From NCBI RefSeq assembly GCF_014805625.2, contig NW_023998414.1:41274991-41338990 (forward strand): a DNA stretch of 64,000 bases. Direction: 5' to 3'. Under the pieces are notes generated by a model. The model ran no database searches. It was not told the origin of the DNA and saw only the letters and a list, made by a program, of their open reading frames with translations. Source of the DNA: Glossina fuscipes (taxonomy: Eukaryota > Arthropoda > Insecta > Diptera > Glossinidae). A program made the translations under genes and the position numbers. Numbering within the stretch: the first letter of the stretch is position 1; each line of letters begins with the position of its first letter. Below, piece after piece: positions 13,886-28,300 of this stretch.

Positions 13886-14700
13886 ATAGTTTTTGGGCAA
13901 GAATATGTATGTGTATGTGTCGAATACGATTTCACTAATTTACACACATGCAGACAACGCAAATCTTCTCGCCAGCATCCACAAATGGGACATTATATGA
14001 GCCCCAAAGTGATACAACAGCGCTTTTCTCTCATATCTTTGCTCCTACCAGAAACTTCTGTTTGCTCTATTTAAAGACAAAATGGAAAAAAAAAAAAAGT
14101 AAAAAAACAAACTGCTTTGCTCATTTTATGTGTATTTCATAAATTTTTCCGACTTTTTTTTTGAACAAAAGTAAACAACATCTCGTTGGAAAATGAAATA
14201 AAAAAAAATAAAAATTAAAAAAATATGTGTATATCTCTCCTCGATGCAGTGGTTGACTTAGAGTACAAAGGTAAAAAAAGTACTTAAATTTCATGACTGT
14301 ACTGCAGAAGACGAGTTCATTAGCTGCCAAAGGATTTAATTACTAACACCGTTAATTTAGCACCACTTGCTTTCGCACTGTTGCACAAGCCAAACCCCAT
14401 AGTTACGGGTGCACAAAAACTTTTTCACTTGTATGTTCTTCACGTTGATGTCAAAAAAAAAAAAAACTTAAAGAATTAAAAAATGTTGGTAAATATTAAA
14501 AAGAAACTGCACAGAAAAAAATTCAAGTCGTTACAAATAAACTCTTTGTGATAAGTAGAAATTTTTCTTAACAACTACTTTGGATAGAAGACAAGGCGGC
14601 TTCAAAATATTGTCAAACCAAAAAAAAAAAAAATTTAAAAAAAAGAAATAAACGAAAAAATACTTAACTTGAGTAAAATGTTTTAATTTTAGTACAACCT
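11515..14700. repeat. Homopolymer and TA/GTAT microsatellite-rich stretch
   Basis: T runs lie at 11515-11544 and 12336-12365. CGTC-rich tandem units lie at about 11700-11733. TA arrays lie at about 13219-13250, 13500-13534 and 13849-13880, and a GTAT/TA mixture at about 13597-13645. Poly-A-rich patches continue to 14660. Apart from the inverted-repeat element at 12740-12833, no structured feature or gene is visible. Confidence 0.85.
12740..12833. mobile_element. 94-bp MITE-like element with 16-bp perfect terminal inverted repeats and flanking TA
   Basis: ATCTAAAAAATATTGA at 12740-12755 is repeated exactly in inverted orientation at 12818-12833. Both ends are bordered by TA (12738-12739 and 12834-12835), so the symmetric match reaches 19 bp in all. 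A TA duplication beside terminal inverted repeats is the signature of Tc1/mariner-type transposition. The 62-bp interior contains a further palindrome, AATGAATTCATT (about 12778-12789), nested between GAATAG and CTATTC. The whole unit could fold as a long hairpin or cruciform. It has no coding capacity. A hairpin RNA precursor is an alternative, but the AT-only stem and large loop fit a transposon remnant better. Confidence 0.55.
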
Positions 14701-16623
14701 ATATGCAGCCCTGCAAGCGTAACATGCACACAATGAAAGCGTAAACGTATGACACCTCACATCCGCCATTAAGCTGTTCCTTATTATGATATGATGACAC
14801 AACGTTAACACGACCCATCCGAGTAGAAACGAACGATACTATAATTTATATAATATCTGCGAAAGGCATAAGTAATCAAAATTTAGCGCGATGGCGTATT
14901 GATCTAGTATTTATCGCTGTTTATACTCTCGTACACGCGACGTGTACTTAAAATACTCTATTGGGGGGATCAAAAAATTGTTTTGGTTTCACTGACTGCA
15001 ACACTACGACTCTCCCGAGAAAGGTATTTAATACACGAATGCAAAAACACGTGCAGAGTCAATTTACTTATTCTTCTGTTAGTCCTTTACAATCCGAATA
15101 CAGTGGCTTTGTGTTTAATTGTGACGAAGAAGAAGAAGGCTTAATGGTGTGGACTTAAAAATCGAGAATGCTTTGCAAGTTATTGCATTCTTCACCCTTT
15201 CGCTATGCTCTCTACCTATAATTCTAGCGAACTAGCACGGTGCTAAGATGCTTAGCGGACATCGCTTCAGCAGATTGTCAAATTTACGAAGAAAGGAAAA
15301 CTTATTATCAGATTCGTCTACTCGTTGATGACCTCAACAAATCTAATTTCTTCTGACTCAACAAATACAAAACATCTGCATTAACTGGGAAAATCCATGT
15401 GCGGGATTTAAAAAGACATGGAACAAAATATGGTTTAAAGAAAGCTTTAGAAAGTTCATGAGAACACCCTTTCTTCGCAATCTCACTGAAACCTTTCGAA
15501 TAATATTTTGAAATATGATTTGTTCACATGCTCTCCCACTACTGGCCTGAAATACGATACGATAGTCTACTAAATAGAGGCTGGAGTAACTTTGACCAGA
15601 CAAAAGAAAAGGCGATCCACCCTCGTAGGCCTTTCTCATCATAGTCATTATTCTGGTTGGCGTTTTCTTTTTTCAAGCACCATAGTCTATTGGCTCAGCC
15701 TTTATTGGTGGATGGTGGCGAAGTGAAATCGACAATAAAAGTTACACCCCTAGTATGATAGCTTTTAATGAACAAACTAATTGCATACAATTCAACATTA
15801 GCGATGTTTCTAAGTGAAATTTTCTCACCGTATTTAACTCAGCAGTGTTTTCGCTTACAGTTTTTTACTAAGCATAATTTCTCGGATTAATAATTGTTAC
15901 TGTACTGTAAGTTTTTGCGCGCAATACAAACAATCATATCTTAAATAAATTCAGGAGTCAAAGTGAGAGAGTGATATACAGAATTGTATGTTCGGTTAGT
16001 ACGTTTCTATAGATCTTAAGTATTACGCCTTTTATGATCCTTACATAGCAAGGTTTATAAAATCGTTATTTTATTTTCATATAAAAAATTTAAAAAATTC
16101 TTTTTCCAAAATTTTCAAGCATCCTGCTCGAAAGCATTTGTATGTAAAAAATTCTTCAAGTGTACCGAATGTATTCTGTCGCCAACAAAGAGTTGCACTG
16201 AAAATGTTGTCTACGGTATTTTTTGCTTTCTTGAAATTACAAAAAAATCAGCAAAGAAAAAAAACAGTAATGAAAATTTCAAGAAGACGTTATGCCTGGA
16301 AGGTGGCTCTTGAAGGAAATTATGTACCCGTTAAGTACAACGGAAAGGAAAAGGAAAATAAAACAACATTTAATTAGTGATGTGCGAAACTACCTGTGTT
16401 CACATCAGAAAATAAAAACAGAAATAAAAATAAAAAAACATTTTTGTTGTTTTTTTTTTTTTTTTGTATAAACAAGTGGAAAAATTAAAGGATTCTTGTA
16501 CTCAAAGAGAAGCAAATAAAAGTGTGAGAAAGCTTCGTTTAAAGTTTTAGTTAAACGTGTGATTATAACCACTCCCCATAATATTAAAGAAAATCCCTAC
16601 CTATTAAAGAGCGGGTTAAGGGA

Positions 16624-16625
<2 letters not shown>
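14701..16625. other. Unique DNA without a recognisable gene
   Basis: Open frames of 65 codons (14961-15158, plus) and 96 codons (15358-15648, minus) are unrecognised and lack supporting context. There are no repeats other than short A/T tracts. Confidence 0.55.
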
Positions 16626-16672
<47 letters not shown>

Positions 16673-16682
16673 NNNNNNNNNN

Positions 16683-16730
<48 letters not shown>
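16626..16730. repeat. GT microsatellite interrupted by an assembly gap
   Basis: Pure GT dinucleotides run from 16626 to 16672 and from 16683 to 16730, with ten Ns between. The repeat phase resumes as TG on the far side. The gap is most simply an unresolved length of the same array, so its true size is unknown. Apparent reading frames through it, poly Cys-Val or Thr-His, are artefacts. Confidence 0.97.
16673..16682. other. Assembly gap (10 N)
   Basis: Ten unresolved bases lie inside a GT array. A fixed-length run of N usually stands for an unknown distance. Confidence 0.98.
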
Positions 16731-16733
<3 letters not shown>

Positions 16734-17366
16734 ATTTGTTGCAATGACAGCAAATAAATTTTACCCAAGAGGGTAATCGACAACATTCGATACGATATGA
16801 TATTTTCCTTAAATCTACCTCCGTCTGCCACCATACGCTAGATGTAATTCAAGCTGATGATGATGATGATGTAATCACGAGACCCTTTGTTTTCTTATTC
16901 TTCACTAACACATTTCCCGATGTACGAGATGATTGTTTTTTCGCTGGCTGTAAATTTTGTTGATATTGCAGTCGTATGTTGTTTTGTCTCCGTATAGTTA
17001 ATGTTTAGGTGTCACATGGAGCGTATTTTGCAAAATGCGTTTCCAATTGCTTTTTAATCGTTTTCATTTAAAAATAAATTGCTTTTCTCTAACGCAGACA
17101 TTTGTTTGAAAGTGATTGAATTTCTATCCGCTTGTCCAAGGAAGCGCGAGATTATTGCCAAATCGAATATTTTTGATAAACAATAATAAAAAAAAAAAAA
17201 AAATTTAATGCTTCTTCTGTTGTTTTTATTTAACGAACGATAGCTTTGTTCAGATGCCATAAATGATGACAGTTACAAGCACTTAAAGGAACGCGAGTTT
17301 ACAAATCACACACATACGCAGTCACGCACAATGACACGATGACAAACCATTAGGAATAGTTTGATC

Positions 17367-17404
<38 letters not shown>

Positions 17405-20400
17405 TATATAGGTTGCTAGCAATCAACAATAAGCCACAATAAAATGAAACGCGCAATAAAAACCGCATAAGCCAACAATACCAGTAACTCAATTGCTTTC
17501 CATTGCCACTGGGTCGTGTACACCATATATTATTATGGTGATGACACACATATATATGTGTACATAAATATGTGTGTATGCTTGTCTACTATATGTGTCG
17601 TCGTAGTATCGTCGGTGTATCTAAACCATAACGTAATATTTAGTATTTACGAGTTTTATAACCGCACAATTCTATTCAGTTTAGTTTGAATTGAGTTAAG
17701 TTGATAGAAAGTTGTTTTTTTTCTTCTTCTTTTTTTTTTTTTTTTTGTTTTTTTTTGTTTTTTACATTTTAAATGAACATGCACGGCAATCAGACTTACT
17801 ACTGCTGTTCGTTGTAGTGTATAGATTGAACATAAACACCATAGAACACAATGAATGAGGTTAAGTAGTAATTCCCACAATTTGATTTGCACTTATTCTG
17901 CTAAGGTTAAGGCGGGCATAACATAAGTGTGCGCACACATAGTTACTTATAATCATGTAAGTTACGCTTGGATACGTAAACATAACAATAACAAAAATGA
18001 AATCTATGAGATCTTCGTAACGAATTGGAAACATCTGTCAGCCAATCGAAATTCTCATTTTCAACTCAAAAAGTTTAGAAGAGTTTCGGTTCAGTTTAAG
18101 TTATCCTATAATAAAAATTCTTTTGCTTTCAGATCACTTATCATAATTTCGAAAATTATATTGCAAAATCGGTTCTAAATCGATACAATTTGCAAAACAA
18201 GATTACAGATGACTAAGCCTTAAATGTATGATCGCCTGTAATTTGATTTCGTGAAAAAAACATTTTCCAAGCAAATCTCAAGTGGGAAAAAGAGCTTTAC
18301 TGCAAGCATACATACATATAATACTAATAATAATAATTTTGGTACCGCAGTCACTACCATTCTTCCTTTTTTGCTTTGCATTTTGTACGCAACAGCTCTC
18401 CGATCTCTATTAGGCAGACAGGGTGGAAAGTTGAATTATAACTTTTCCGGCGGGCAGAGCTCTAAGGATTTCATTTTGCGGGTAAAAATGTTGTTTCACA
18501 AGCAACGAACAGCTTGCCATGGCAATCATAAGCACGTTAACGTCGATTGTTTATCATCCTTGAGAACCGATAGGTTTTCCTATGCCTCAGAATTAATTTT
18601 CAGAGTAATTTTTATATGTACCGCCGAACGACGGAGATCGTATTCATCTCATCAGAACGTTCATCGTTCAACGATCAAAGGTCCAAATATCTCACTTCAA
18701 TATATTCTCAAATTCTGAATCGATTTAGTAACTTTGTCTGCTCGTTTGTTCATCCGTGTGAATATGTGTTCTTATCTCCTGTGCCTACTGATTGCAAGGA
18801 TTAAGATGGTTAATCTAAATTTTGTACAAGTATTTAAAGTCCTCATGGCTAGTACCGTTTCTCTTTCTCAAGCCATCGCGGGTTTTTGCCCATCACTTAT
18901 GTAAAAGGGTAGCATTTTCTTGTACCTCTAGAGGTTAGTTAGTTCCAAACGATTTTTAATCCATGAATTGTCTTTAAAGCGTCCCATTCCTTCTCCACGC
19001 AGTTTGATCTTTATCTGTACAATTACAAAGAAATTGTTATATTACAATCAGGGCAAGGCTGGCCCTTCAACTTTCCAGAGAAGCTTGTGCGTGGCGGCCC
19101 TTTAAAGCCGCAGCTGCAATAGATTGTTTTTCCTAAAGAAGGCAGATAGGCAGCCATTTCGTAGACCGATACGAACGATTGCTGTTTATTTATGGACTCG
19201 TGCGTTAAGCGATAATCTTACGAAAGATTTCTGTAGTAGAGCAATAGAATTTCTTCTGCATTTTTTCAATGATTCAATCAAACTTTTTTCTTCCAGAGTC
19301 AACTTAAGATGTTGGCGGATCGAAAAGACCTTGAAATTCAGAATAATGCTCAGGAAGGCAAGGATAAAGCTTATTAAATTAACGATAAACTCTATAACGC
19401 TGTATGAGGGCTGTATGAGAATTAAAGTTAATTAAATTAACATTTCCTGGAGAGCGGTAAAGAAACTAAACAAAGAAACTAAACAAAAACAATATGGTCT
19501 GTACGATAAAGTGTTCTCAACACGTGTAGGGTACCGCAAAACGATTTCAAGCTTTTCTATGGAAACCTCAGTTACTATCACATTATTCCACAAGAGATTT
19601 TCTTATGCGATTATTTGTTTTTTTCGAGATCCACTATCCAAATCGAAAATTGACTCTATTAGCTAATAAGTATTTGAACGAGTGATAAGTTTAGCCTTAT
19701 GTTACTTTTACACTTAAAGGCAGCAGCTATGTTATTGAGTCATCGTACGAAAGTAGATTTCAATCACAGCTACGAATTTAGCATAGCTTGGCTCGGCCAT
19801 GAATACAACAGTAATGGCAAACGAAACCGTATATAGTTTTAGTTTTTTTTTTATTTTCTTATTTTCTTATATTTTCTGCGTTGCTAGCGAAATCGGAGGG
19901 AAGAAGAATGGCTTGATTCCCAGTTTTCGTTGTTTTCATTCACCTAAGTGTAGACAAAGAGTAAGAAGAAGACAGGGCACACCGTTTAAAGCTCATGTCT
20001 CTCATGCCTGTAGTTAAATTTCATGAGAAATCCTACACCAGCAAAAATACCCAAAAAAAGTATTTATGTATATATTTGACTCTCACCGCAATACATTTTG
20101 CTAATTTGGTTATTTATTGTAATTTCATAAATCGCTAGCTCAGACGGTAGCCTCTCCCACACGTTGTCATATTACCAGCCAACAAGCCAACCAACCAACC
20201 AGCCATCCAGCCATCCAGCCAGCCAGCAAAAATAAACCGAAAACTAAATTTTAGATGATTTTTAGAAGCCATAACTTTTAAGCAAACCCTAGCTGATAGA
20301 CAAACATACCAATTGCTTTTTATGTATGTGCATGCGTATATATATATATTGTGTGTGTTTATGGCTAATCCTATGATAGTTATAAAATGTATTCAAAATT

Positions 20401-20787
20401 CATTGTTTTTCGTGGCCCTATTGCATTGATGCTGCTGTAGCGGCTGTAAAACCTTAAAATTAAGTCATATGGCTTGCGCTTGTGACGTTACCTTCCATTT
20501 AAATCCCTTACTTAAACATAGGCAAACAAGATAGAGAAAGTAAATTCTTAGAAAAATTCAAAGATCGCGTCTGACTTTACCAAAATACGCATACGAACGA
20601 ATATGAGAGTACGCTTTCGTGTATATTGTGATTGCAGAACGTTGAAAAACAAAGCAATTCATTCACACAAACAATTTTCAAATTATTGCAAAAGAAACTG
20701 AAAGTAGATTTAGTTCGTAACTACAACTATATGCGAATATATATGTATATTGATTGTAAGTGCTACTATGCAAATATTTCTTACCAA

Positions 20788-20827
<40 letters not shown>

Positions 20828-21054
20828 TATTATAATATAAACAAAAAAGGGTTAGCAATTTTACACACAGTCTTTTCTCCCCTTACAACTAGTTTACCTA
20901 TCTATAATACGAATCCATGAAAACATCCAACTAAAACCCATAAATAGTGCTTTATGTGCGATTATTACGCTACTTTATTGAGTTTTCTTTCTCTTCATGG
21001 CCAAATAATCAACATTGTAATAATCTTTATACCATAAAATGTATATAAATCTGC

Positions 21055-21085
<31 letters not shown>

Positions 21086-21659
21086 CAGTAGAACGTATGT
21101 ACAAAATTATCCCGACTTTGTTACAAAATTTATAACCGAAATCTCTTTAAATGGTTTCACAATAAAATCCTTTCAACATTTTACATAGCTTTTATACAAT
21201 ATACGCACAAATACATATATATGTGTATATATGATATAGATATATGCATATCTAAATATGTATAGAAAACTAACATACATATGTATATGTACGATGCTTT
21301 ACGGTCATGTGTGTAATTATTAAGATTTTGTTTCATTTTATAGGAAATTTATTGCCTCCTTATTGTTATGATTATCGTTTTTTATGCATATTTGATTAAT
21401 GCACTAAACTGAAAGTAGTCTAAAATTCATTAAAATAATAGTAATTTTGAATAATAATAATAAATAAAATAAACTAAAATGTTGTTATGTTCTTTAGCAT
21501 GATTTCTTAATTCAAATTTCATAAATGTATTCAAACTTCACAGGAAACTATCTCTTGCTTTTATTTACTTACTATGAAAACAAATATTTCATATTTTCAA
21601 CAAAAATGATGCGTGACCAGGCATTAAACTTGAACAATACAATGATAATTTACCATAAG

Positions 21660-21701
<42 letters not shown>

Positions 21702-22660
21702 ATTGTATAAACATATACGTACATATATAGTTGATGAAGCCTAACAAGTTGTCAAAATGTTTTAATAGAAATATACACAAGTTGAAGAAATGAATTTTAA
21801 TATCAAAGCTTAAAAGCCTTTAACCCATTTAACCATAGACGTTATTTGATTAACTTCACTTTAAACCCATACCTCTAACTCCTTCGTAATTCAAACATTG
21901 CCAACGTATCAATTAACTGCCCCCATACATATGCGACGATAATAAGCCGACGTTATATTGGGCTCGTAACCCTTTGCTTTTTATTGTACGCTCCCCAGCT
22001 ATCATCCACTGACCACTGCTATTATTAATATTTTTCCAACCAATTCTTCGAGCAATAATTATCTTACTAATGTTGTTCTTGTTTAGTTGCGTATGAGTAG
22101 TAGTTAGCAGGTGCCAGGTCATGGTCTTAAGTGGCGGTATGAACACCCTTTTATTTGATTTTCTTTTCTTTTTTTTTTTTCTTTTTTTTCATAGGCCGTC
22201 TTTGGCTGGCTACGGGAAAACTCTAATTAAATAGTACAATTATTATATTAAACAGAGAACAGCTTACTTGTCATTGTAAGTAGAAAAGAGTTATTATACT
22301 TACATACATACACATCTATAAGATAAAAAAAATAATTGAATTGAGTCACGTGATGTGCCTATCAACCATGTAAGCGAAAGTAAATTTAATAACAACAGTG
22401 TCTTCACCTTAAGAAGGATTTCGATCTAAATTTACTTTACTTATCGTACGCCGTGTATGTATACGTTATATGAGGCAGTGTATCGTACGTATACCGACGT
22501 ATTCCAATTAATTTGGGGAACACGATAGTATGCCAAGAGCAATGACAATTGAAATGAACGCAAGTTAGTCGGTTTATTAAACGCGACTTCACTAAGCATA
22601 GAAACCTTGTCAGGCAATATGTGCTAGAGATTCCCGTAAAGTGAAATTCAGATTTTCAAT
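16731..22660. other. AT-rich DNA with several microsatellites, no gene seen
   Basis: An ATA array lies at 17366-17404, CCAA/CCAG/CCAT tetramers at 20176-20227, a TA-to-CA compound array at 20788-20827, and TA arrays at 21059-21085 and 21667-21698. AAAGAAACTAAAC is duplicated in tandem near 19458-19487. The largest frames (155 codons at 18251-18718 and 103 at 19124-19435, plus) resemble no known protein. ATA arrays here lack tRNA-like boxes nearby, so they are not further SINE tails. Confidence 0.6.
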
Positions 22661-23110
22661 CGTATTCATTCATCTATTTGCTAATCGGTCCACTGGGTTC
22701 TCTTGCCTTGCGAATGTATCCTCCTCCATCTGTCGGCCCTTTCACTTTCCCTACTAAGTTCGCTTATCTGCCTGTTGATCTCGCGTCAAGTGTCCTGCTT
22801 TTTCGCATAATCGTTTGTTAGACTTTTCGTATCAGTTGTTTCACGCTTTTATCCACCTCCGCCCCAGCGCGTTTTTCTTGTACTTATTCCGCTCTTCTGT
22901 CTAGTTCTTCTTGCACCCATACCGATGCATATATTGAGCAGCCGTCTGTACAGCAGTGTGGCAGTTTGTGTGTGCTGATCACTCATTCTTCCGCTCATCT
23001 ATTCTCGTCTATCCGTTTACCAATGTCGGTTGTCGGACAACCTGCTGCTAGTTTGTAATTCATCTACAAATACGTGTCTCGTCTTCTTTTGTGCCCCCCG
23101 ACCCCATCCA
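22661..23110. other. Adenine-poor, pyrimidine-rich island
   Basis: For about 450 bp the plus strand is strongly C+T-rich with elevated GC. Counted by eye, adenine is only about 10-20 percent per 60-base line from 22741 to 22980, against about a third in the surroundings. No long frame spans it on either strand and it is not a tandem repeat. Such strand asymmetry can mark a transcribed untranslated region or a polypurine/polypyrimidine structural element. No function is assigned. Confidence 0.5.
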
Positions 23111-25346
23111 TTTACCAACCAAATGGTATTATATGGATTGAAAATCCTTTTGCACAGCATTCGCTTGTTTAGGAACTAATCCGAAAAGCAACAAAGCAAA
23201 GATGACGACTTCTTGTTTAATGCCAATGTTTTAATAGATTTTACATCTTATATTACATAGGCCTTAGTAAGATATCAACAATGTGTCCGATTGCACAAAA
23301 ATCTACTCAAGCCCAACTAGTAATCAATTTAATATGGTTGCGCTACCTTATCAAAATTGCAAGTATGGTATAACTGTAAAAGTAGATCGAAGATTGAGTA
23401 AACTTACCACTAACAACATATGAAGTTCTCCCGTCTATTAGAGAATTTCCAATTAGTGCTTTGAGAATTTTAAAGAAAGCATTTCTGTCCCATTCCGTTA
23501 CTTCCTTGAATATAAAAACCTTTTCAGTTCCTTACACATGTTTTGTTAACCAAAAATCCATTATAAGATGATAAAACATCTTTTAAGATTAACTCGTACT
23601 CAATCGATAAAGTTCGTAAATGTTGCAGGGGTGAGCGCGTGAGCTAGTTGCGGGAGACAAATGATGGGTGGAGATAAACGAATGTATTTTCCATTTACAA
23701 TATCTGGTTCGTCTGGTTTAACAAGCTATTGCACTGCAAGTCAAAGTGACCACAGCTGACATCTTAAAGAAAATTCTTGTGGTATAACACACCGAAAACT
23801 TAAAAGATTCTTAGATGCTTTGCATTAATGAATGACTTGAGAGAAGTTTTCGATAACAAGGAAAATAGAACAGAAAAGTAAAAACCAAAAACCACAGCAA
23901 AGACTTGAAAAATTTTAAATTAAAAAAAAAAAAAAAAAAATAACAAGAAAAAAAAGAGAAAGAAAGAAAACTAATTTTGCAAATTCATATAAAAAAAAAA
24001 TTTAATTTTATTTGTGTTTTTCTTTCACTTTTTTATTTTTTATTTATTTATTTATTTTTTTTTTTTTTTGATCTTTTCCCAATTCAATTTCAACATTTTA
24101 TTGCATTTAATTTAAATCAATTTACGTGACTTCAGTTAATTTCACGCATATGTGAAGAAAATCAATGCCGTTCTACAGCAGTTTTGGATTTCATTAAAAA
24201 AATAAAAGAAAATTTATTATATTTCCGTATTTTTTGTTTTTTTTTTTTTTAATTTTACTTTTTTTTACATATATATATATATATATATATAGATACATAT
24301 AATAATTTTTCACCCCAAAAGTTTGCGGTTGTCATGTACAGAATGAAGCAAATGCAGACAGCAACGAGAGCTCATTATTAAAATTTTATTTTCTCTCCTA
24401 CAAAAAAAAAATATATTTATATATATATGTACATATATATATATTTAAAAAAAATGTAAACTGAAAAAAAAAAAAAAAAAATCATGGACCTCCTAAGGAG
24501 TCATGAAAAAACGATAGATAGGTACGTAAACACATGTAGAACGCTCCTGATTTACAGCGTATGTGATGTACACCTGACAATTTGTCTTTGCAAGAACGCG
24601 AGCCCCAACGACGCGACCCACCAAAATTATTCACAAATAGACATTAATTTTATTTATTTATATTATCTCATGATGAAATTTGCATGAGACCTAAGCTGTG
24701 TGCAAAAAAAAAAAAAAAAAAAAAAAAACGCAGGAGTCGACAAATCATAACTAAAGTTACCATAAACATAGACATAAAAAAATCACCAAACAAGCACATA
24801 CTAATATACAGTACTCTCCAGTTGATATCGTCCAATATCATTTATAGTGGGTTGGAAAGTTTTGTTTTTGCACTTTTTGGCAATTGTTTTGAAAAAATTC
24901 ATTTCTCAGTTGATCACTGCGTTCCCAATACCTTGTCTCATATAGACCTTAGTTCGTGATCTTGAATTTGTTTTTTGCAATTGCTTTGCTTAAAAGGATG
25001 CAAACACTCAGGAAGCTATTTATCGGTAAAGAGTTTTTGTTGCAAAAAATGAAATATAAAAGGGAGGAAGAAATTCAAACTCTTTTAAGCTAAGGTTTGG
25101 TTTCTCGCTCCCAAGATGAAGAATAATGTAGCGACATGGTGCCTAACTTTATCCTTCATTTCGTCGATCCTTCATTTGCTAACTTACCCTAATCACAAGA
25201 CACCGTGCGTGATAAGTCATAAAACTTTTTGGTGCAATGTGATGAAGCAATTCATAAGATCTAGCTGCCGCTAGTCCGAACTCAAATGAAGGAAGATTTG
25301 TCTGCGTTCACGAAATGTATCTGTTTCTATTTCTGCATCCCATCAT

Positions 25347-25382
<36 letters not shown>

Positions 25383-28300
25383 TTCTTTCTAGTGACTCGT
25401 CATTCACATATACAACATTTCCAGCACTTACGGACATTTCACTTACAGAATTCGAATGGAAACATCAACCTCGAAACATAACCTTCCACCGATATTTTTT
25501 CGAAAAACTCATGAAAAATTAATTTTTTTTTTTTTTCAAAACGATTTATGGCCAATAGCATAGATTGTCCGTAATATGGATGTTCTAATCTTAGAAACAA
25601 GCGATAGTATCTCGCATAAGTGCGATTAACTTTTCCTTTGTTTTCTTTTCTTTTTTTTTTTTTTCTTGGAGGGAAAGACTGCGTAATTGCTTGGAGTGTA
25701 CTGTGGAAGCATTTTGCAATATTAGTTGAAAGGTACATACAGTTACCTGTCACGACTCACTCCTATATATCGCAAATAATACATGACTACGAGCGTAACA
25801 CAAGCGTACAAATACTAAAACAACAACAAGGATCACATAATTTTTTCATACTCCGGGCTTTAACGTAGAATATATATATATATATAAAGAAGAATACTGT
25901 CACTGCAGAAATTTTCATTTAATTTGTTGTTCATTGACTAACTCCCGCAAACCAACAACTAAGAAGAAAACAAAATTTCTGTAATGAAAAAATTTGCCAA
26001 CCGGTAGCTGTGTACAAATATATGATTCTCTTTTAAAGCAGCGGTTTGAAATTTTTAGGAGTCTAAGCTATTCGCGGACTACTGAACCTGAAAGGTGGTT
26101 AAATTGCAAATTACCGCACTCTTTCGCCTTAGCGCAGCCCACGGGCGGAAGTGTATGCTTAACTGATTCTTCGCGGTTACCCCACGCTTTCTCCTTTTCC
26201 ACATAATAAATCAGAATTTCAAATGTTTTAAGTATAGAAGATGCCAGCGTAACATACATATATGTGGACAGGAAAAAACAAAAAAAAAAAAACAAAAACA
26301 AAAAAAAAAAAAGAAGAAAACACAAAAGAAAAAAGAACAACAACATACCGCATACATTTTTTATTCTCTAGTTCAGTTCGAGGCTGTTGTATCCGTAGCA
26401 GCACAAGGGATGGTATATTTCGCGGATTTTATTTTCTTTTTTATGGTTGTTTTTTTTTGCTTCACTCTCTGTACATGTAATTGGATAACGAAGTACTTTA
26501 GAATGATTTGAAGCGCGTTAAGTGAATTATTTTGAACCACATCATGGGGCCAATGCACACATTGTCACAACAACAATAGTAAAGAAATGAGAAGCAAAAA
26601 AAAAAAAAAAGGAAGAAAACATTTGAATCCACATAATGATAATATTTTTGTTTACGAGAAACCCCTACTTAATAGATAACCGTTTGTTGCTTTTCTGATT
26701 TGTGTTTTCTCTTTCTTACCTTTCGTTCTTTTCAATGCGTACAAATTTTCGACTTGGTTTTAACGCTGCAGACTTTGATGTAAATTCAATAACTTGGCAT
26801 ATTGTAATTTATCTCATAAATCAAAGCATTCTATAACGCAAAGCAAAACACCAACACACCAACACACCAACACACCAACACACCAACACGCCGACAAAAT
26901 TCATAATTCGATTTTGGAACCTGGATCGAAGTGTTGCAGGTGCGCCGCAACTATATGATAGTCAGCAAAAATTTTGCGCTCATTTTCTACATGCATAAGT
27001 AAAACGCGTTGAATTTGTTTTGCTTTTGGCAGCGAAAAAAGAGCAGAAGAGAAAAACCCTAACATACCATTAGAAAGGCAGTATGTCAGGAGCCTTTGTC
27101 CCATATGCAACAAAAGGATGGAAAAAAAGGTTCTCGGCTCCCGGTGCAAATAGTCAAAAAATATGTGTAAATTACATGACAGCCTATAATTCATTGTCAA
27201 AGCCATATGCTTAAAGAAGGTAACAAAAAAAAAAAAGAAAAAAACATCTACATGTAGCACGTTTTCCTCTCTCGCAAAATGTACACTTGGAAAAATATCG
27301 ACGCACTACTGAAAATAATCTTTTCATATTATATATATATTATATATGTATATATCTCCGATCTTGTGTTCAAATAAACGGTATTAGATATCTTTTGATA
27401 TATAAAATCACACGCACCTCTGCTACAATAATCTCGTCGCAAAGCCAAATACATCAAGGTCCAGACAGTGCAAACTGTGCTGAGTCAAGTGGCCTGGCAT
27501 TAGAGCATACTGCTCGCCAACCTAACTCGAGATATAATAAACAAACAAATAAGTAAAAAGTATTGAAAAATCTTACCAACGTTAAGCTCCTCTCATTTCT
27601 CATCCTGAAATTGATCTCAGAACCCTTCTAGGCTAGGATGTCTTATTAGATTAAACTAACATTTGCCTCCTTTCCTAATTTCGAAAACATTGAACCTTGA
27701 AAAGATCACTCCTTTTCTCAATTAGATGCATTATTATGATGGTAACTAAGGCTACCGTCACTTTTCTTCCCTTTCTCTTGTCTTGAGCATTATTTAAAGA
27801 AGTTAGATGAGGCCCCTTACCTTCATAAAACCAAAAATATTCGATGACATTTTTACATAAATAAGTTAGACCTATTGCATGGGCAATGCCTATGTCGTGA
27901 CTTCTCGATTTTTACGATTTTGAAGAATCCATTATAAAGTTTACGCCATACATTTGCATATGGCCTACCATTTGCATAAGATATGATGGGACCTTTCGCT
28001 CGTTGATTGGCAGAATCTGCGTGAATCGGATTCAGAGATACCTATGTTTCTTAAACGATACCCGAGGGTATTGGGACCCGTGTAGAAGCCATTCAGCGAC
28101 ATAATTGCTTGGATATTTAAAATCGAGCGATCCTTTAACGATTCTTACCGAAATGTTATAGGAACGGATTTCTTGAAATTTTCAATAATCAATGATATCC
28201 ACAAAATTGTTTAGATGAAGATCTTCTCTGTTCATCGACAATGCTTCATATCATGTCTAACGGGAGATTTAGTTTATGTATATTGAACCTATATATAACA

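Noticed and set aside
17366..17404. ATA array as another SINE tail
   Set aside because: No A box or B box lies within 200 bp on either side and no flanking duplication is visible.
21085..21110. TACAGTAGAACG as a pogo/Tigger-like terminus
   Set aside because: The similarity stops after about 10 bases and there is no inverted partner. It abuts a TA microsatellite.
24838..24900. GGGTTGGAAAGTTTTG as a mariner-like terminus
   Set aside because: No inverted partner or transposase remnant was found within reasonable distance, and short T-rich resemblance is weak.
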